From: JABDIP01 sp965212545
GTDB lineage: Bacteria; Pseudomonadota; Alphaproteobacteria; DSM-16000; Inquilinaceae
Assembly: GCA_965212545.1 (NCBI GenBank)
Contig: CBDBVB010000031.1
Span: 62,001 to 126,000 of the forward strand
Direction: 5' to 3'
DNA: 64,000 bases
Numbering within the stretch: the first letter of the stretch is position 1; every line of letters begins with the position of its first letter. The position numbers were made by a program, and so were the translations under genes. A model generated the notes under the pieces. That model did not search any database. It was given only the letters and a program-made list of their open reading frames with translations, and was not told where the DNA came from. Shown piece after piece: positions 52,768 through 61,586 of the stretch.

Positions 52768-54361
52768 CGGTAACCTCTTCAAGCCGGTCTGGCCCGGCCT
52801 CGCGATAGCGACGTCCGGTCCGCGGGCAGGTGAAGTCATCGTCCAACGGCTCGCCCGCGTGCCCGACCCAGCCAATCCGCCTGGCCGGGACTCCGGCCAC
52901 CAACGCGTGAGGCGGAACGTCGCGGGACACGACGGCGCCGGCGGCAATCAGGCTGTAGTCGCCGATGTCATTGCCGCAGATGATTGTGGCATTGGCCCCG
53001 ATGGTTGCACTGCGGCCGACCCGGGTAGGCAGGAACTCGCCCCGCCGGTCGATTTCCGCGCGCGGCGTATTCACGTTGGTGAAGACGCAGGACGGCCCAC
53101 AGAACACCCCATCTTCAAGTGTGACACCTTTATAGAGGCTGACATTGTTCTGGATCTTACAGCGGTCGCCGATCACCACGTCCGGCCCAATGCTGGCATT
53201 CTGGCCGATCGAGCATCCGGCACCAATCCGGCAGCCGCTCAGCACATGACTGAAATGCCAGATTTTGGTTCCGGGGCCGATCTCCACCGGCTCGTCGATA
53301 TAGGCGCTTTCATGCAAGAAGACGTCCGGAAATTCGGCCCTGTCCCCGATTGAGACCGGCTTTCCCGACGCGATCGAGGCCTCCGCCGATTGCAGAACCC
53401 GCAGCACGCGAACCGCCTCGGCGCCGTCAGTCCGCGGCGTCGTCTGCTGCGCGATGCAGTCCAGGAAGTGCCGGCACTCCAGCTTCAGCGGTTCGTCCGC
53501 CTCCAACGGCACCGGCACGGCCGCCCCCTTTTGCGGCTCCGGGCGTCCCTCACGCCATTCGATCTGGTGCGGATAAAGGGTCAGCTTTGCGTCCCAGGAC
53601 AGCCCGTCGTCGAACACAGCCATCTGCCGGTCGCCAACCACGACCAGCTTCTGCTCCTTGAAGGGGTGCAGCCAGGACACGAAGATATGGGCATTCACGC
53701 CGCCAGGAAACCTGAGGTGCGTCGTGGTGACGTCGGCGATCTGGTGGTGCAGGTAGTTGGCGCCGGTGGCAAGCACCGCGTCCGGCTCCTCGTCGACCAG
53801 CGCCAGGATCATCGAGATGTCATGCGGCGCGAAGCTCCAGAGGATGTTTTCCTCGCGTCGGATCTTTCCCAGATTGAGCCGGTTCGAATAGATGTATTGC
53901 AGACGGCCGAGAGCGCCGTCGCGCACCAACTGCCGCAGCTGCAGGAAGGCCGGATGGTATTGCAGCAGGTGGCCGACCATCAGGACCTGGCCGCCAGCCG
54001 CCGCCTTGCGTTGCAGCGCCTCGGCCTCCGGCGCCGTCAGCGCCAGCGGCTTTTCAACGAAGACATGCTTGCCGGCGTCCAACGCCTGCCGGGCCATGGC
54101 AAAGTGCTGCTCGGCCGGCGTCGCCAACGCGATCGCCTCGATCGAACGATCCGCCAGCAGCGACGCAAAATCGCGAGACGGTACGCCGAACTCTCCGGCG
54201 TATTTCGCCGCCGTCGCCTGGTCGTTGTCCGAGACTGCCGCGAGCCCGTCCATGGCCGCGAAGTTGCGAACCAGGTTGCGGCCCCAATAGCCGCAACCGA
54301 CCATGGCGACCCGCGGCCGCTCGATTGAAGGCGATGCCTTAGCGGCCAAAGGATCCGCCAT
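52760..54361 (-). CDS. Fused UDP-GlcNAcA 3-dehydrogenase / N-acetyltransferase (WbpB-WbpD-like)
   Basis: 533 aa. Residues ~15-335 are a Gfo/Idh/MocA oxidoreductase: VAMVGCGYWGRNLVRNFAAM (nucleotide-binding), HVFVEKPLALT (catalytic EKP) and SFAPHDISMILAL. Residues ~345-515 are a left-handed beta-helix acetyltransferase with hexapeptide repeats: IGPGTKIWHFSHVLSGCRIG, CSIGQNASIGPDVVIGDRCK, SCVFTNVNTPRAEI and GANATIICGNDIGDY. In Pseudomonas these are separate WbpB and WbpD steps (C3 oxidation and acetylation of the 3-amino group). It sits between the UDP-GlcNAc dehydrogenase gene and the aminotransferase gene, so one locus covers the whole route to UDP-GlcNAc(3NAc)A. Confidence 0.92.
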   Translation of the reverse strand: MADPLAAKASPSIERPRVAMVGCGYWGRNLVRNFAAMDGLAAVSDNDQATAAKYAGEFGVPSRDFASLLADRSIEAIALATPAEQHFAMARQALDAGKHVFVEKPLALTAPEAEALQRKAAAGGQVLMVGHLLQYHPAFLQLRQLVRDGALGRLQYIYSNRLNLGKIRREENILWSFAPHDISMILALVDEEPDAVLATGANYLHHQIADVTTTHLRFPGGVNAHIFVSWLHPFKEQKLVVVGDRQMAVFDDGLSWDAKLTLYPHQIEWREGRPEPQKGAAVPVPLEADEPLKLECRHFLDCIAQQTTPRTDGAEAVRVLRVLQSAEASIASGKPVSIGDRAEFPDVFLHESAYIDEPVEIGPGTKIWHFSHVLSGCRIGAGCSIGQNASIGPDVVIGDRCKIQNNVSLYKGVTLEDGVFCGPSCVFTNVNTPRAEIDRRGEFLPTRVGRSATIGANATIICGNDIGDYSLIAAGAVVSRDVPPHALVAGVPARRIGWVGHAGEPLDDDFTCPRTGRRYREAGPDRLEEVTDD

Positions 54362-54409
54362 CCTTTGGCCCGGACTCTTCCGGCCGGCCGGTTTGCCATG
54401 CTCGCTGTG

Positions 54410-55762
54410 TCATGCTTTGACAATCCTGTCACGACCCCTGGAAACATTGCGGGTCGCATTGCGCGTATCGACGACGATCGGAACCGCCGCCACCAGCCCA
54501 TCGTAGTCCAGCGCCGAATGATCGGTGCAGATCAACGCCAGATCGTATTGGGCGAACCGGTCCGGTTCCCAGGAAACCGAGCGGCGACCGGCCAGTGCCG
54601 GATAGGCACGGGTCGGCGGCATCTCCGGTAGGAATGGATCATGATAATCGACCTGCGCGCCGAGCGCCTCGAGCCTCTCGATCAGCTTCAAGGCCGGGCT
54701 TTCCCGCAGATCGTCGACATCTTTCTTGTAGGCGACACCGATCAGGAGGATTCGCGCCTGGCTGATCGCCTTGCCGGCCCTGTCGCTCAAGGCCTGGACC
54801 ACCCGCTCCACCACATAACCCGGCATGCGGGTGTTGATCTCGCCGGCAAGCTCGATGAACCGGGTCGGAATCTCGTGCTCGCGCGCCTTCCAGGTCAGGT
54901 AGAACGGGTCGATCGGAATGCAGTGCCCGCCCAGACCGGGGCCCGGGTAGAAGGGCATGAATCCGAACGGCTTGGTTTTGGCCGCTTCGATCACCTCCCA
55001 GACATCGATTCCCATGGCGTCGTAGATCACCTTGAGCTCGTTGACCAGGGCGATGTTGACAGAGCGGAACACGTTTTCGGTTATCTTCACCGCCTCTGCC
55101 GCGCGCGTCGATGACACCGCCACTGTCTTGCTGACGATGCGGCCATACAGCGCCTCGGCCAGCGCAAGGCTGGCTGGATCGTCCGCGCCGATCACCTTGG
55201 GAATCAGGTCGGTGCTGAATTTCGCGTTGCCCGGATCTTCGCGTTCCGGCGAATAGGCGACGAACATATCGCGCCCCGGCGTGAATCCGGACCTCGCCAG
55301 AACTGGCCGCAAAACCTCGTCTGTGGTGCCCGGATAGCTGGTCGATTCCAGCACCACCAGGCTGCCGGTCCGCAAATGCCCGACGATCGAATCGGCGGTG
55401 CGCTCCACATAGCCCAGATCGGGCTCGCGGTATTGGGTAAGCGGCGTCGGGACACAGATGATCATCACATCACAGCCGGCTGACTGCCCGAAATCAGCAG
55501 TCGCGGAGAAAATGCCCGCCTCCACGATGCCGGCGATCACGTTGGAGTCGATATGCTTTATGTAGGACCGGCCAGCATTCAGCATGTCCACCTTGGCCTG
55601 GTCGATATCGAAGCCGAGTGTCGGGAACCCCGCCTCAGCGAACAGGCGGGCCAGCGGCAGGCCGACATAGCCCATACCGACGATCCCGACGCAGGCCTGC
55701 GTCGCTTCGATCTTTTCCCGCAAGGCGGTGGCTGCGGGATTGTCGTGCACGCTCTGGGACAT
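54410..55762 (-). CDS. UDP-N-acetylglucosamine 6-dehydrogenase, WbpA-like
   Basis: 450 aa from ATG 55762 (an in-frame start at 55810 is less likely). This nucleotide-sugar dehydrogenase has VGIVGMGYVGLPLARLFAEA (NAD-binding), STSYPGTTDEVLRPVL, AYSPEREDPGN, KITENVFRSVNIALVNELK, GPGLGGHCIPIDPFYLTWKA with the catalytic Cys, and VAYKKDVDDLRESPALKL. The SPERxDPGN variant is typical of WbpA/WbpO enzymes that oxidise UDP-GlcNAc or UDP-GalNAc. First gene of the three-gene sugar pathway. Product: UDP-GlcNAcA (inferred from neighbours). Confidence 0.93.
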   Translation of the reverse strand: MSQSVHDNPAATALREKIEATQACVGIVGMGYVGLPLARLFAEAGFPTLGFDIDQAKVDMLNAGRSYIKHIDSNVIAGIVEAGIFSATADFGQSAGCDVMIICVPTPLTQYREPDLGYVERTADSIVGHLRTGSLVVLESTSYPGTTDEVLRPVLARSGFTPGRDMFVAYSPEREDPGNAKFSTDLIPKVIGADDPASLALAEALYGRIVSKTVAVSSTRAAEAVKITENVFRSVNIALVNELKVIYDAMGIDVWEVIEAAKTKPFGFMPFYPGPGLGGHCIPIDPFYLTWKAREHEIPTRFIELAGEINTRMPGYVVERVVQALSDRAGKAISQARILLIGVAYKKDVDDLRESPALKLIERLEALGAQVDYHDPFLPEMPPTRAYPALAGRRSVSWEPDRFAQYDLALICTDHSALDYDGLVAAVPIVVDTRNATRNVSRGRDRIVKA

Positions 55763-55896
55763 TGGTTCAGATCCTGGGCGTCGGGCTGACAGCCTTGGGC
55801 GAAACGCCAAGCTGCGCGCGGCGACGTTCGCGATGCTCTAACGCCGAAACCGGCATTTGGCAAGCCGGTGCCCAGGGGCCCTGTCCGGTGCACACG

Positions 55897-57303
55897 TCAG
55901 ACCGGCAGCCTGATCTGGCAGCGCAGGCCGCCTTGGGGTGCGCGGCCCAGGCGCAGTTCGCCGCCATGGCCGCGGACGATATCGCGGGCGATGGTCAAAC
56001 CCAGCCCGGTCCCTCCGGTCTGCTGGTTCCGTGAGGCATCGATACGGAAGAACGGCTTGAAGACATCGCCCAGATGCTCCTCTGCGATCCCCGGGCCATC
56101 ATCGTCAATGACAATCTCCACGAAACGCGGACCGCTGGCCACGACGGTGACCCAGATCCGCGTGGCATGGCGGGCGGCATTGGACAGCAGGTTGGCAAGA
56201 CAGCGTTTCATTGCCTGGGGCCGCAACGCCAGCCGAAGGCCGCCGGCGATCTCCGCCTGGACATCGGCATCCTCACGCCGCGCGCTGGCGACGACGTCGT
56301 AGAGCAGCCCGCTCAGATCGGTGGAAACCGCCTGCTCGTCGCCCTCGCCGCGGGCGAAGGCCAAGTAGCCTTCGATCATCGTCTCCATATCGGCGACGTC
56401 GGATTTCAGATCCTCGATCTCCGGCCCGTCGCCCAGCATGGCCAGTTGCAGCTTGATGCGGGTCAGCGGCGTACGCAAATCATGGCTCACGCCGGCCAGC
56501 ATATCGGTGCGCTGCGTGATCTGGCGCTGGATACGCTCGCGCATCACCAGGAAGGCCCCGGCCGCCTGCCGCACCTCCAGCGCCCCTTCGGGCCGGAAGC
56601 TCGGCACATCACGACCCTTGCCGAAACTATCCGCCGCGGCCGCAAGCCGCAGGATCGGACCGATCTGCTTGCGCATGAACAGCAACGCCAGGGTGAAAAG
56701 AACGATGCCCGACCCCATCATCCACAGCATGAAGACCTGGCTTGTCGAGCTGAACAGACGCCGGCGCGGCACCCGGGTGTGCAGCACGCCATCCTCCATC
56801 TGGACCTGGATCAAGGCATAGTCCCGGGTGACCTGCGGGTCGAAGATGAACGGCTGCTCGATGCTGACCTTCAGCGCTTCGCGCAGCTGGGTCTGAAGGA
56901 TGACGTTGCCGCTGATCCGCGGTTGCTCGGGCAGCACCGCCCCCTCGTGGAAGGTGATGACCAGCGCCATCGACCGGGCCGCCTCGGCGAAGATGGCCTG
57001 GCTCTCCTGCTCGCGCAGTCCCAGCTCCTCGATGACATAGGCGATCTCGCCGGAGACGCCGTTCGCCAGGCGCCGCGTCACCTTCTTCCAGTGCTGATCG
57101 TAGAAATAATAGGTGGCAATCACCTGCATCAGCAGAAACGGCGTGATGATGATCAGCAGCGTCCGGCCAAACAGGGTGCGCGGCAGGAACCTCTTGATCC
57201 AGTGCCGTGGCCGCGGCCAGAGAGCCAGCCGGTCGCGCTCGGGTGCTTGGTCGGCCGCCAGACCGTCTGCCAATGATCCGGAAGCACTCTCGTCGATCGC
57301 CAT
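55897..57303 (-). CDS. Sensor histidine kinase, EnvZ-like
   Basis: About 468 aa from ATG 57303 (an in-frame start at 57381 exists and the true start is uncertain). Two membrane helices (LLIIITPFLLMQVIATYYFY and FMLWMMGSGIVLFTLALLFM) flank a ~125-residue periplasmic domain. A HAMP segment leads to the H box DMLAGVSHDLRTPLTRIKLQ and an ATPase domain with CLANLLSNAARHAT, IDDDGPGIAEEHLGDVFKPF and GGTGLGLTIARDIVRGHGGE. The layout is that of EnvZ/ChvG-type osmo- or envelope-stress kinases. The usual response-regulator gene is not adjacent: upstream is znuA, downstream the sugar operon. Confidence 0.93.
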   Translation of the reverse strand: MAIDESASGSLADGLAADQAPERDRLALWPRPRHWIKRFLPRTLFGRTLLIIITPFLLMQVIATYYFYDQHWKKVTRRLANGVSGEIAYVIEELGLREQESQAIFAEAARSMALVITFHEGAVLPEQPRISGNVILQTQLREALKVSIEQPFIFDPQVTRDYALIQVQMEDGVLHTRVPRRRLFSSTSQVFMLWMMGSGIVLFTLALLFMRKQIGPILRLAAAADSFGKGRDVPSFRPEGALEVRQAAGAFLVMRERIQRQITQRTDMLAGVSHDLRTPLTRIKLQLAMLGDGPEIEDLKSDVADMETMIEGYLAFARGEGDEQAVSTDLSGLLYDVVASARREDADVQAEIAGGLRLALRPQAMKRCLANLLSNAARHATRIWVTVVASGPRFVEIVIDDDGPGIAEEHLGDVFKPFFRIDASRNQQTGGTGLGLTIARDIVRGHGGELRLGRAPQGGLRCQIRLPV

Positions 57304-57447
57304 CCGTCGCGCATCCGTTGGTCTGAAAACTCGCCGGCGCCGTCGCGCCCGCCGCTCCGGACGGCGGCGCAACCCGGACACCGGACGATCATCCTACCAC
57401 TTTTTGCCCGAACGATGGCCAACGCCGAAACCGGCCACAAGCCCGCG

Positions 57448-58542
57448 TCAGCCCGCCTCCGGCCCGCCCAGACAGTCGATCAGCGAGTCGGCCATCGTAT
57501 TCATCAGCAGGAAATACTGCCCCGGGCCGGCGGGAAGTTCCGCGCCAAGCGGATCCAGCACGCCCGATTCGGCCTCCATGCCGTCGACCAGAGTCTCGAC
57601 CAGCCGCGGCTCGAATTGTGGCTCGCTGAACACACACCGCGCCTGGGTCGCCGCCAGCGTCTGGCGCAATTCGCGCAACCGGGCGGCGCCGGGCTGTATG
57701 TCAGGGCTGACCGTGATGCTGCCGACCGCGTTCACCGCGAATCGGCCCTCGAAATACTGGTAGGCGTCATGGAACACGACGAAAGGCCGATCCCGAACGG
57801 TTGCGAGCCGCTCCTCCAGCGCGTGTTCCAGGGCCGCCAGATCGGCGTCGAGCCGGGCGGCGTTTGCGCGATAGGCCGGGGCGTTCTCCGGGTCCGCCGC
57901 GACCAGCGCCTCGGCGACCACCTGCGCCATGGCAGCGGCATTCCGCGGATCCAGCCAGACGTGCATGTCAAAGGCGCCATGCTCGTCGTCATGATGGATC
58001 TCGGCGTGATCATCGTGGTCGTCGTGATGATCCGCGTGCTCTTCATGATCGTCATGGTCCGCGTGATCGTCGTGATCGTTATGCTCCGCGTGGTCGTCGT
58101 GGCCCTCGTGATGTTCCGCATGCTCGCCGTGATGCTCGTCATGCTCGTCACCGGCGTGATCATGCGCGTCCCAGCCGCCGCCTTCACGAAGAGGAAGCAG
58201 GCGCAGTCCGTCCGACTCGGCCAGAGTAACGATGCGGGCATCGGCGGCCAGGGTCTCGAGCGGCCGCTCCAGGAAGGTCTCCAAGCCTTCGCCCACCCAG
58301 ATGACGATTTCCGCCCGCTCCAGGGCGCGGGCCTCCGACGGCCGCATGGCATAGCTGTGCGGCGAGCCGCCACTGCGGATCAGCAGGGTCGGCTCCGCCA
58401 CCCCCTCCATCAGGGCCGCCGTCAGGGAATGAACCGGTTTGATCGTGGCCACGACGGCGGGCGCATCGGCCAGCGCCGGCTGTGCGGTGATCATCGCGCC
58501 AAGCCCCAGCGCGGTCAGGAGGCGAATTCGAAAGGCGGTCAT
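57448..58542 (-). CDS. znuA: Zinc ABC transporter substrate-binding protein with long His-rich loop
   Basis: 364 aa from ATG 58542, with a signal peptide (TAFRIRLLTALGLGAMITAQ, then PALAD). It captures Zn2+ in the periplasm. Family landmarks: VVATIKPVHSLTAALMEGVA (first His ligand), GGSPHSYAMRPSEARAL (second), AFDMHVWLDPRNAAAM (third), VVFHDAYQYFEGRF and VFSEPQFEPRLVETLV. Between residues ~130 and 200 is an exceptionally long His/Asp/Glu-rich loop with dozens of His, presumably a zinc-collecting arm. The gene is divergent from znuB; a Zur-like palindrome lies between them. Confidence 0.95.
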   Translation of the reverse strand: MTAFRIRLLTALGLGAMITAQPALADAPAVVATIKPVHSLTAALMEGVAEPTLLIRSGGSPHSYAMRPSEARALERAEIVIWVGEGLETFLERPLETLAADARIVTLAESDGLRLLPLREGGGWDAHDHAGDEHDEHHGEHAEHHEGHDDHAEHNDHDDHADHDDHEEHADHHDDHDDHAEIHHDDEHGAFDMHVWLDPRNAAAMAQVVAEALVAADPENAPAYRANAARLDADLAALEHALEERLATVRDRPFVVFHDAYQYFEGRFAVNAVGSITVSPDIQPGAARLRELRQTLAATQARCVFSEPQFEPRLVETLVDGMEAESGVLDPLGAELPAGPGQYFLLMNTMADSLIDCLGGPEAG

Positions 58543-58585
58543 GATGGCCATTATCTGCGGATTGCCGTCACCGGCGGACCACAAC

Positions 58586-58610
58586 GATATGTTATGTTAT
58601 AACATATTGC
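58586..58610. promoter_or_regulatory. Zur-like operator between znuA and znuB
   Basis: gatatgttatgttataacat followed by attgc contains the perfect palindrome ATGTTATAACAT (58594-58605), close to known Zur/Fur-family boxes. It stands out as AT-rich, 44 bp before the znuA start and ~65 bp before the znuB start, so one site could repress both genes when zinc is sufficient. Confidence 0.75.
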
Positions 58611-58674
58611 AATGCCGACCGGGATGGGCATTGTTCGGGCATCACTCCCGCAAAGAGCCTCAGGAGCCGCCGCC

Positions 58675-59481
58675 ATGTATTTCGACGATTTCGTCGTCCG
58701 CGCCATTGTCGGCGGCATCGGAGTCGCCTTGGTAGCAAGCCCGCTGGGCTGTTTCATCGTGTGGCGGCGCATGGCCTACTTCGGCGATTCCCTGGCCCAT
58801 TCCGCCCTTCTCGGCATCGCGTTGGGGGTGGTGCTGTCGGTTGACCTGACCATCGGCATATTTGCCGTCTGCGCCCTGTTCGCGGTGGCCATCGTACTGC
58901 TCCAGGAGCAGCGGCGGTTCGCCACCGATACGCTGCTCGGACTGTTCGCCCATTCCGCCCTGGCGCTCGGACTTGTCGTGATCAGTTTCATGGAGACGCT
59001 CAGGATCGACCTGATGGGCTATCTGTTCGGCGACATCCTGTCGGTCGGCCGCGACGATCTGATTTGGATCTGGGTCGGCGGCGCTGTGGTGCTGGCCGGT
59101 CTGGCGGCCCTGTGGCGCCGGATGTTGGCGGTGACGGTGCATGAGGAGTTGGCACGGGCGGAGGGCATCAACGCGCTGGCCGTGCGGCTGGGTTTCACCT
59201 TGCTTCTGGCGACGACCATCGCCATCGCCATGAAGATCGTCGGCATCCTGTTGGTGACGTCGCTGATGATCATTCCGGCGGCGGCAGCACGCCGCTTCGC
59301 CGGGACGCCGGAGCGCATGGCGCTCGTCGCCGCCCTGATCGGAAGTGCCGCGGTCGGCGCCGGCGTGCTCGGATCGCTGCAATTCGACACCCCCTCCGGC
59401 CCCTCGGTGGTCGTGGCCGCCCTGGCCCTCTTCCTGGCCGGTCAGGCGCTGGGGGCCGTGGCGCGGGTGGGGGATGGCTGA
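58675..59481 (+). CDS. znuB: Zinc ABC transporter permease
   Basis: 268 aa from ATG 58675 (AGGAG 8 nt upstream; an in-frame start at 58612 overlaps no ribosome site). Inner-membrane ABC-3 permease with about seven or eight helices: FVVRAIVGGIGVALVASPLG, RRMAYFGDSLAHSALLGIAL, RIDLMGYLFGDILSVGRDD, and TIAIAMKIVGILLVTSLMII followed by PAAAARRFAG. It moves Zn2+ delivered by ZnuA. The expected ATPase gene znuC is not between it and the Zur-like site, nor elsewhere in the window. Confidence 0.95.
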   Translation: MYFDDFVVRAIVGGIGVALVASPLGCFIVWRRMAYFGDSLAHSALLGIALGVVLSVDLTIGIFAVCALFAVAIVLLQEQRRFATDTLLGLFAHSALALGLVVISFMETLRIDLMGYLFGDILSVGRDDLIWIWVGGAVVLAGLAALWRRMLAVTVHEELARAEGINALAVRLGFTLLLATTIAIAMKIVGILLVTSLMIIPAAAARRFAGTPERMALVAALIGSAAVGAGVLGSLQFDTPSGPSVVVAALALFLAGQALGAVARVGDG

Positions 59482-59595
59482 TCGATCAGACACGCGGGTG
59501 CCAATCGGTTGGACTTACACTATATTCATGGCTGCTGAGCGAGACTTGGTATCGGCCGCATCCCTGCCGCATTGCCGCATCAGAGTCGAGGGATC

Positions 59596-60219
59596 ATGAG
59601 CGAGACATCCAAGCGCAACCGATTGGCCCGCACCACCGCCGCAACGGCGCTCGCCGTCGGCATGCTGGGCTGGACGGTGCCCGGCGATGCCCATCCGCAT
59701 ATCTGGATCGACGCCGCCGCGACCCTGGTCTTCGAACACGGCGTCCTGGTCAGCGTCGAGACGCAGTGGACGCTCGACCCCTTCGTCAGCGCGTTGCTGA
59801 TCCAGGATTTCGATGCCGACGAGAACGGCGTGTTCGATGCGGACGAGGCGACGGCGCTGGAGCAGGCGACCTTCGTCGGCCTGAGCGAGTTCGGCTTCTA
59901 CACCCATCTGCGCATCGGCGGCGTGGCCTATTCGCCCGAGACGGTGCAGGCATTCCAGCCGACCATCCGCGACGACACCGTGCTTTACAGCTTCGTTGTA
60001 CCGCTACCGGAACCGATCGACCCGGCCCGGCAGTCGGTAGATGTCGCCTTCTACGACGAGACCTATTACACGGACCTCTATACCGAGGATGGCTGGATCG
60101 CGGTCAGCGGCGACCAGACCGCCGGCTGTGTGCCGACCCTGCGGCAGGACACCGAGACGCCCATCTATTTCGGCATGGTCTTTCCGGTAAGGATCGGTCT
60201 GCGCTGTGTGGAAGGATAG
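59596..60219 (+). CDS. DUF1007 family exported protein
   Basis: 207 aa from ATG 59596, with GAGGGA upstream. The signal peptide (TTAATALAVGMLGWTVPGDA) leads to HPHIWIDAAATLVFEHGVLV, the DUF1007 hallmark. A segment DFDADENGVFDADEATAL looks like an EF-hand-type calcium loop. DUF1007 proteins are commonly coded next to NicO-type metal transporters and are thought to assist metal handling in the periplasm; here too the NicO gene overlaps its end by 14 bp. Confidence 0.88.
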   Translation: MSETSKRNRLARTTAATALAVGMLGWTVPGDAHPHIWIDAAATLVFEHGVLVSVETQWTLDPFVSALLIQDFDADENGVFDADEATALEQATFVGLSEFGFYTHLRIGGVAYSPETVQAFQPTIRDDTVLYSFVVPLPEPIDPARQSVDVAFYDETYYTDLYTEDGWIAVSGDQTAGCVPTLRQDTETPIYFGMVFPVRIGLRCVEG

Positions 60220-61159
60220 CCTGCGCGCCGGGCTCGCAGCGGCGCTGACCCTCGCTTCGACCTCGGCCACGGCACAGTATCTTCGCGGCGGCGAGACGGC
60301 GGCCCCGACCCAGGACCCGTCACTGATCCAGAAGGTGCTGTTCCAGGTCGCCCAGATGCAGGCTCGGCTCAATGCCGAGCTGACCGAAACGATCCGGGCG
60401 GCGCAAGACGGCGATTCGCTGGCCCCGGCACTCGCGATCATCGGCGCCGCCTTCCTCTATGGCGTGCTGCATGCGGCCGGACCAGGGCACGGCAAGGCCG
60501 TCGTCGCGACCTATTTTCTCGCCAACCCGGCGCGCTGGCTGCGCGGCGTCACCACGGGCTTCGCTGTCGCCATGATCCAGGCCGTCACAGCGATCCTGCT
60601 GGTCGCCATCCTGGCCATGGTGCTGGGCGTGGCGCTGACCCAGGTGCTGGACCGGGCGCTCACCATCGAGCTCCTGAGCTACGCGCTGATCGTTGGCCTG
60701 GGGCTCTACATGTTGTATCGCGTCGCGACCGGACAGGCGGCCTGCGGCCATGATCATCACGGCCACGATCATCACATCGATGCCGGGACCGGCCGTACAG
60801 GACTGCGTGGCTGGGTCGACCGGGCGCTCCCGGAGGATTTGGCGCCGCTGGCGGTTGCCGTCGGCCTGCGCCCCTGCTCCGGCGCCATCATCATCCTGCT
60901 GTTTACACTGGCGAACGGCATCTTCCTGATCGGCGCGCTGGCCACCTTCAGCATGGCGTTCGGCACCGCGCTGGTGGTGTCGCTGGCCGGGCTACTGGCC
61001 ATCGCATTGCGCCGCTCGATCACGGCAAGCGACCGTAGTCACGCCTTCGTCGCCCGCATCCAGACCGGCGTCACCGTCGCCGGCGCGCTGGTCATCACCA
61101 CGCTGGGCGGCTTGATGTTCGCCGGCGCCCTGCATCGCGGCGGTCTGCTCGGTATGTAA
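60206..61159 (+). CDS. NicO/RcnA-type nickel/cobalt (divalent metal) transporter
   Basis: 317 aa, GTG start inside the end of the DUF1007 gene. After a signal-like N-terminus and a periplasmic stretch, six or so membrane helices follow. Signature motifs are GVLHAAGPGHGKAVVATYFL (HAxGPGHGK) and AVAVGLRPCSGAIIILLFTL. A His-rich loop GHDHHGHDHHIDAG is likely cytosolic or periplasmic metal bait. NicO proteins move Ni2+ or Co2+ in or out. Position after znuB suggests zinc-linked control and possibly a wider metal range (inference). Confidence 0.9.
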   Translation: MWKDSLRAGLAAALTLASTSATAQYLRGGETAAPTQDPSLIQKVLFQVAQMQARLNAELTETIRAAQDGDSLAPALAIIGAAFLYGVLHAAGPGHGKAVVATYFLANPARWLRGVTTGFAVAMIQAVTAILLVAILAMVLGVALTQVLDRALTIELLSYALIVGLGLYMLYRVATGQAACGHDHHGHDHHIDAGTGRTGLRGWVDRALPEDLAPLAVAVGLRPCSGAIIILLFTLANGIFLIGALATFSMAFGTALVVSLAGLLAIALRRSITASDRSHAFVARIQTGVTVAGALVITTLGGLMFAGALHRGGLLGM

Positions 61160-61178
61160 CGACCGGCAATTCGCCGCC

Positions 61179-61586
61179 CTAGAGAAAATCCCGCAGCATC
61201 GCCACAAGCGGCTTGTCGGCCGGGGGCATCGGATAGTCGCGCATCCGCACCGGCCGGACCCAGGCCAGCGCCTGGCCCTCCTGCGGCATCGGCGTGCCCT
61301 GCCAGACGCGGCACAGGAACAGCGGCATCAGCAAGTGAAAGCCGTCATAGGCATGCGAAGCGAAGGTGAACGGAGCAAGGCAGCTCTCCACCGTGTCGAT
61401 CGCCAGTTCCTCATGCAGTTCGCGGATCAGCGCGGCCTCGGGCGTTTCTCCGTCATGGACCTTGCCGCCCGGAAACTCCCACAGGCCGGCCATGCTCTTG
61501 CCCTCTGGCCGCTGCGCCAACAACACCCGGCCGTCGGCGTCCACCAGCGCCACGGCCGCGACCAGCAGTACGGCCGTTCCGCTCAT
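61179..61586 (-). CDS. mutT: NUDIX hydrolase, MutT-like (8-oxo-dGTP diphosphatase)
   Basis: 135 aa. The N-terminal strand AVALVDADGRVLLAQRPEGK is followed by the complete NUDIX box GGKVHDGETPEAALIRELHE with EE after it, and FTFASHAYDGFHLLMPLFLC. Size and the RPxGKxMAGLWEFPGGK context fit MutT, which removes 8-oxo-dGTP. It overlaps the GNAT gene by 4 bp. The order argJ-GNAT-mutT is common in alphaproteobacteria. Confidence 0.93.
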   Translation of the reverse strand: MSGTAVLLVAAVALVDADGRVLLAQRPEGKSMAGLWEFPGGKVHDGETPEAALIRELHEELAIDTVESCLAPFTFASHAYDGFHLLMPLFLCRVWQGTPMPQEGQALAWVRPVRMRDYPMPPADKPLVAMLRDFL

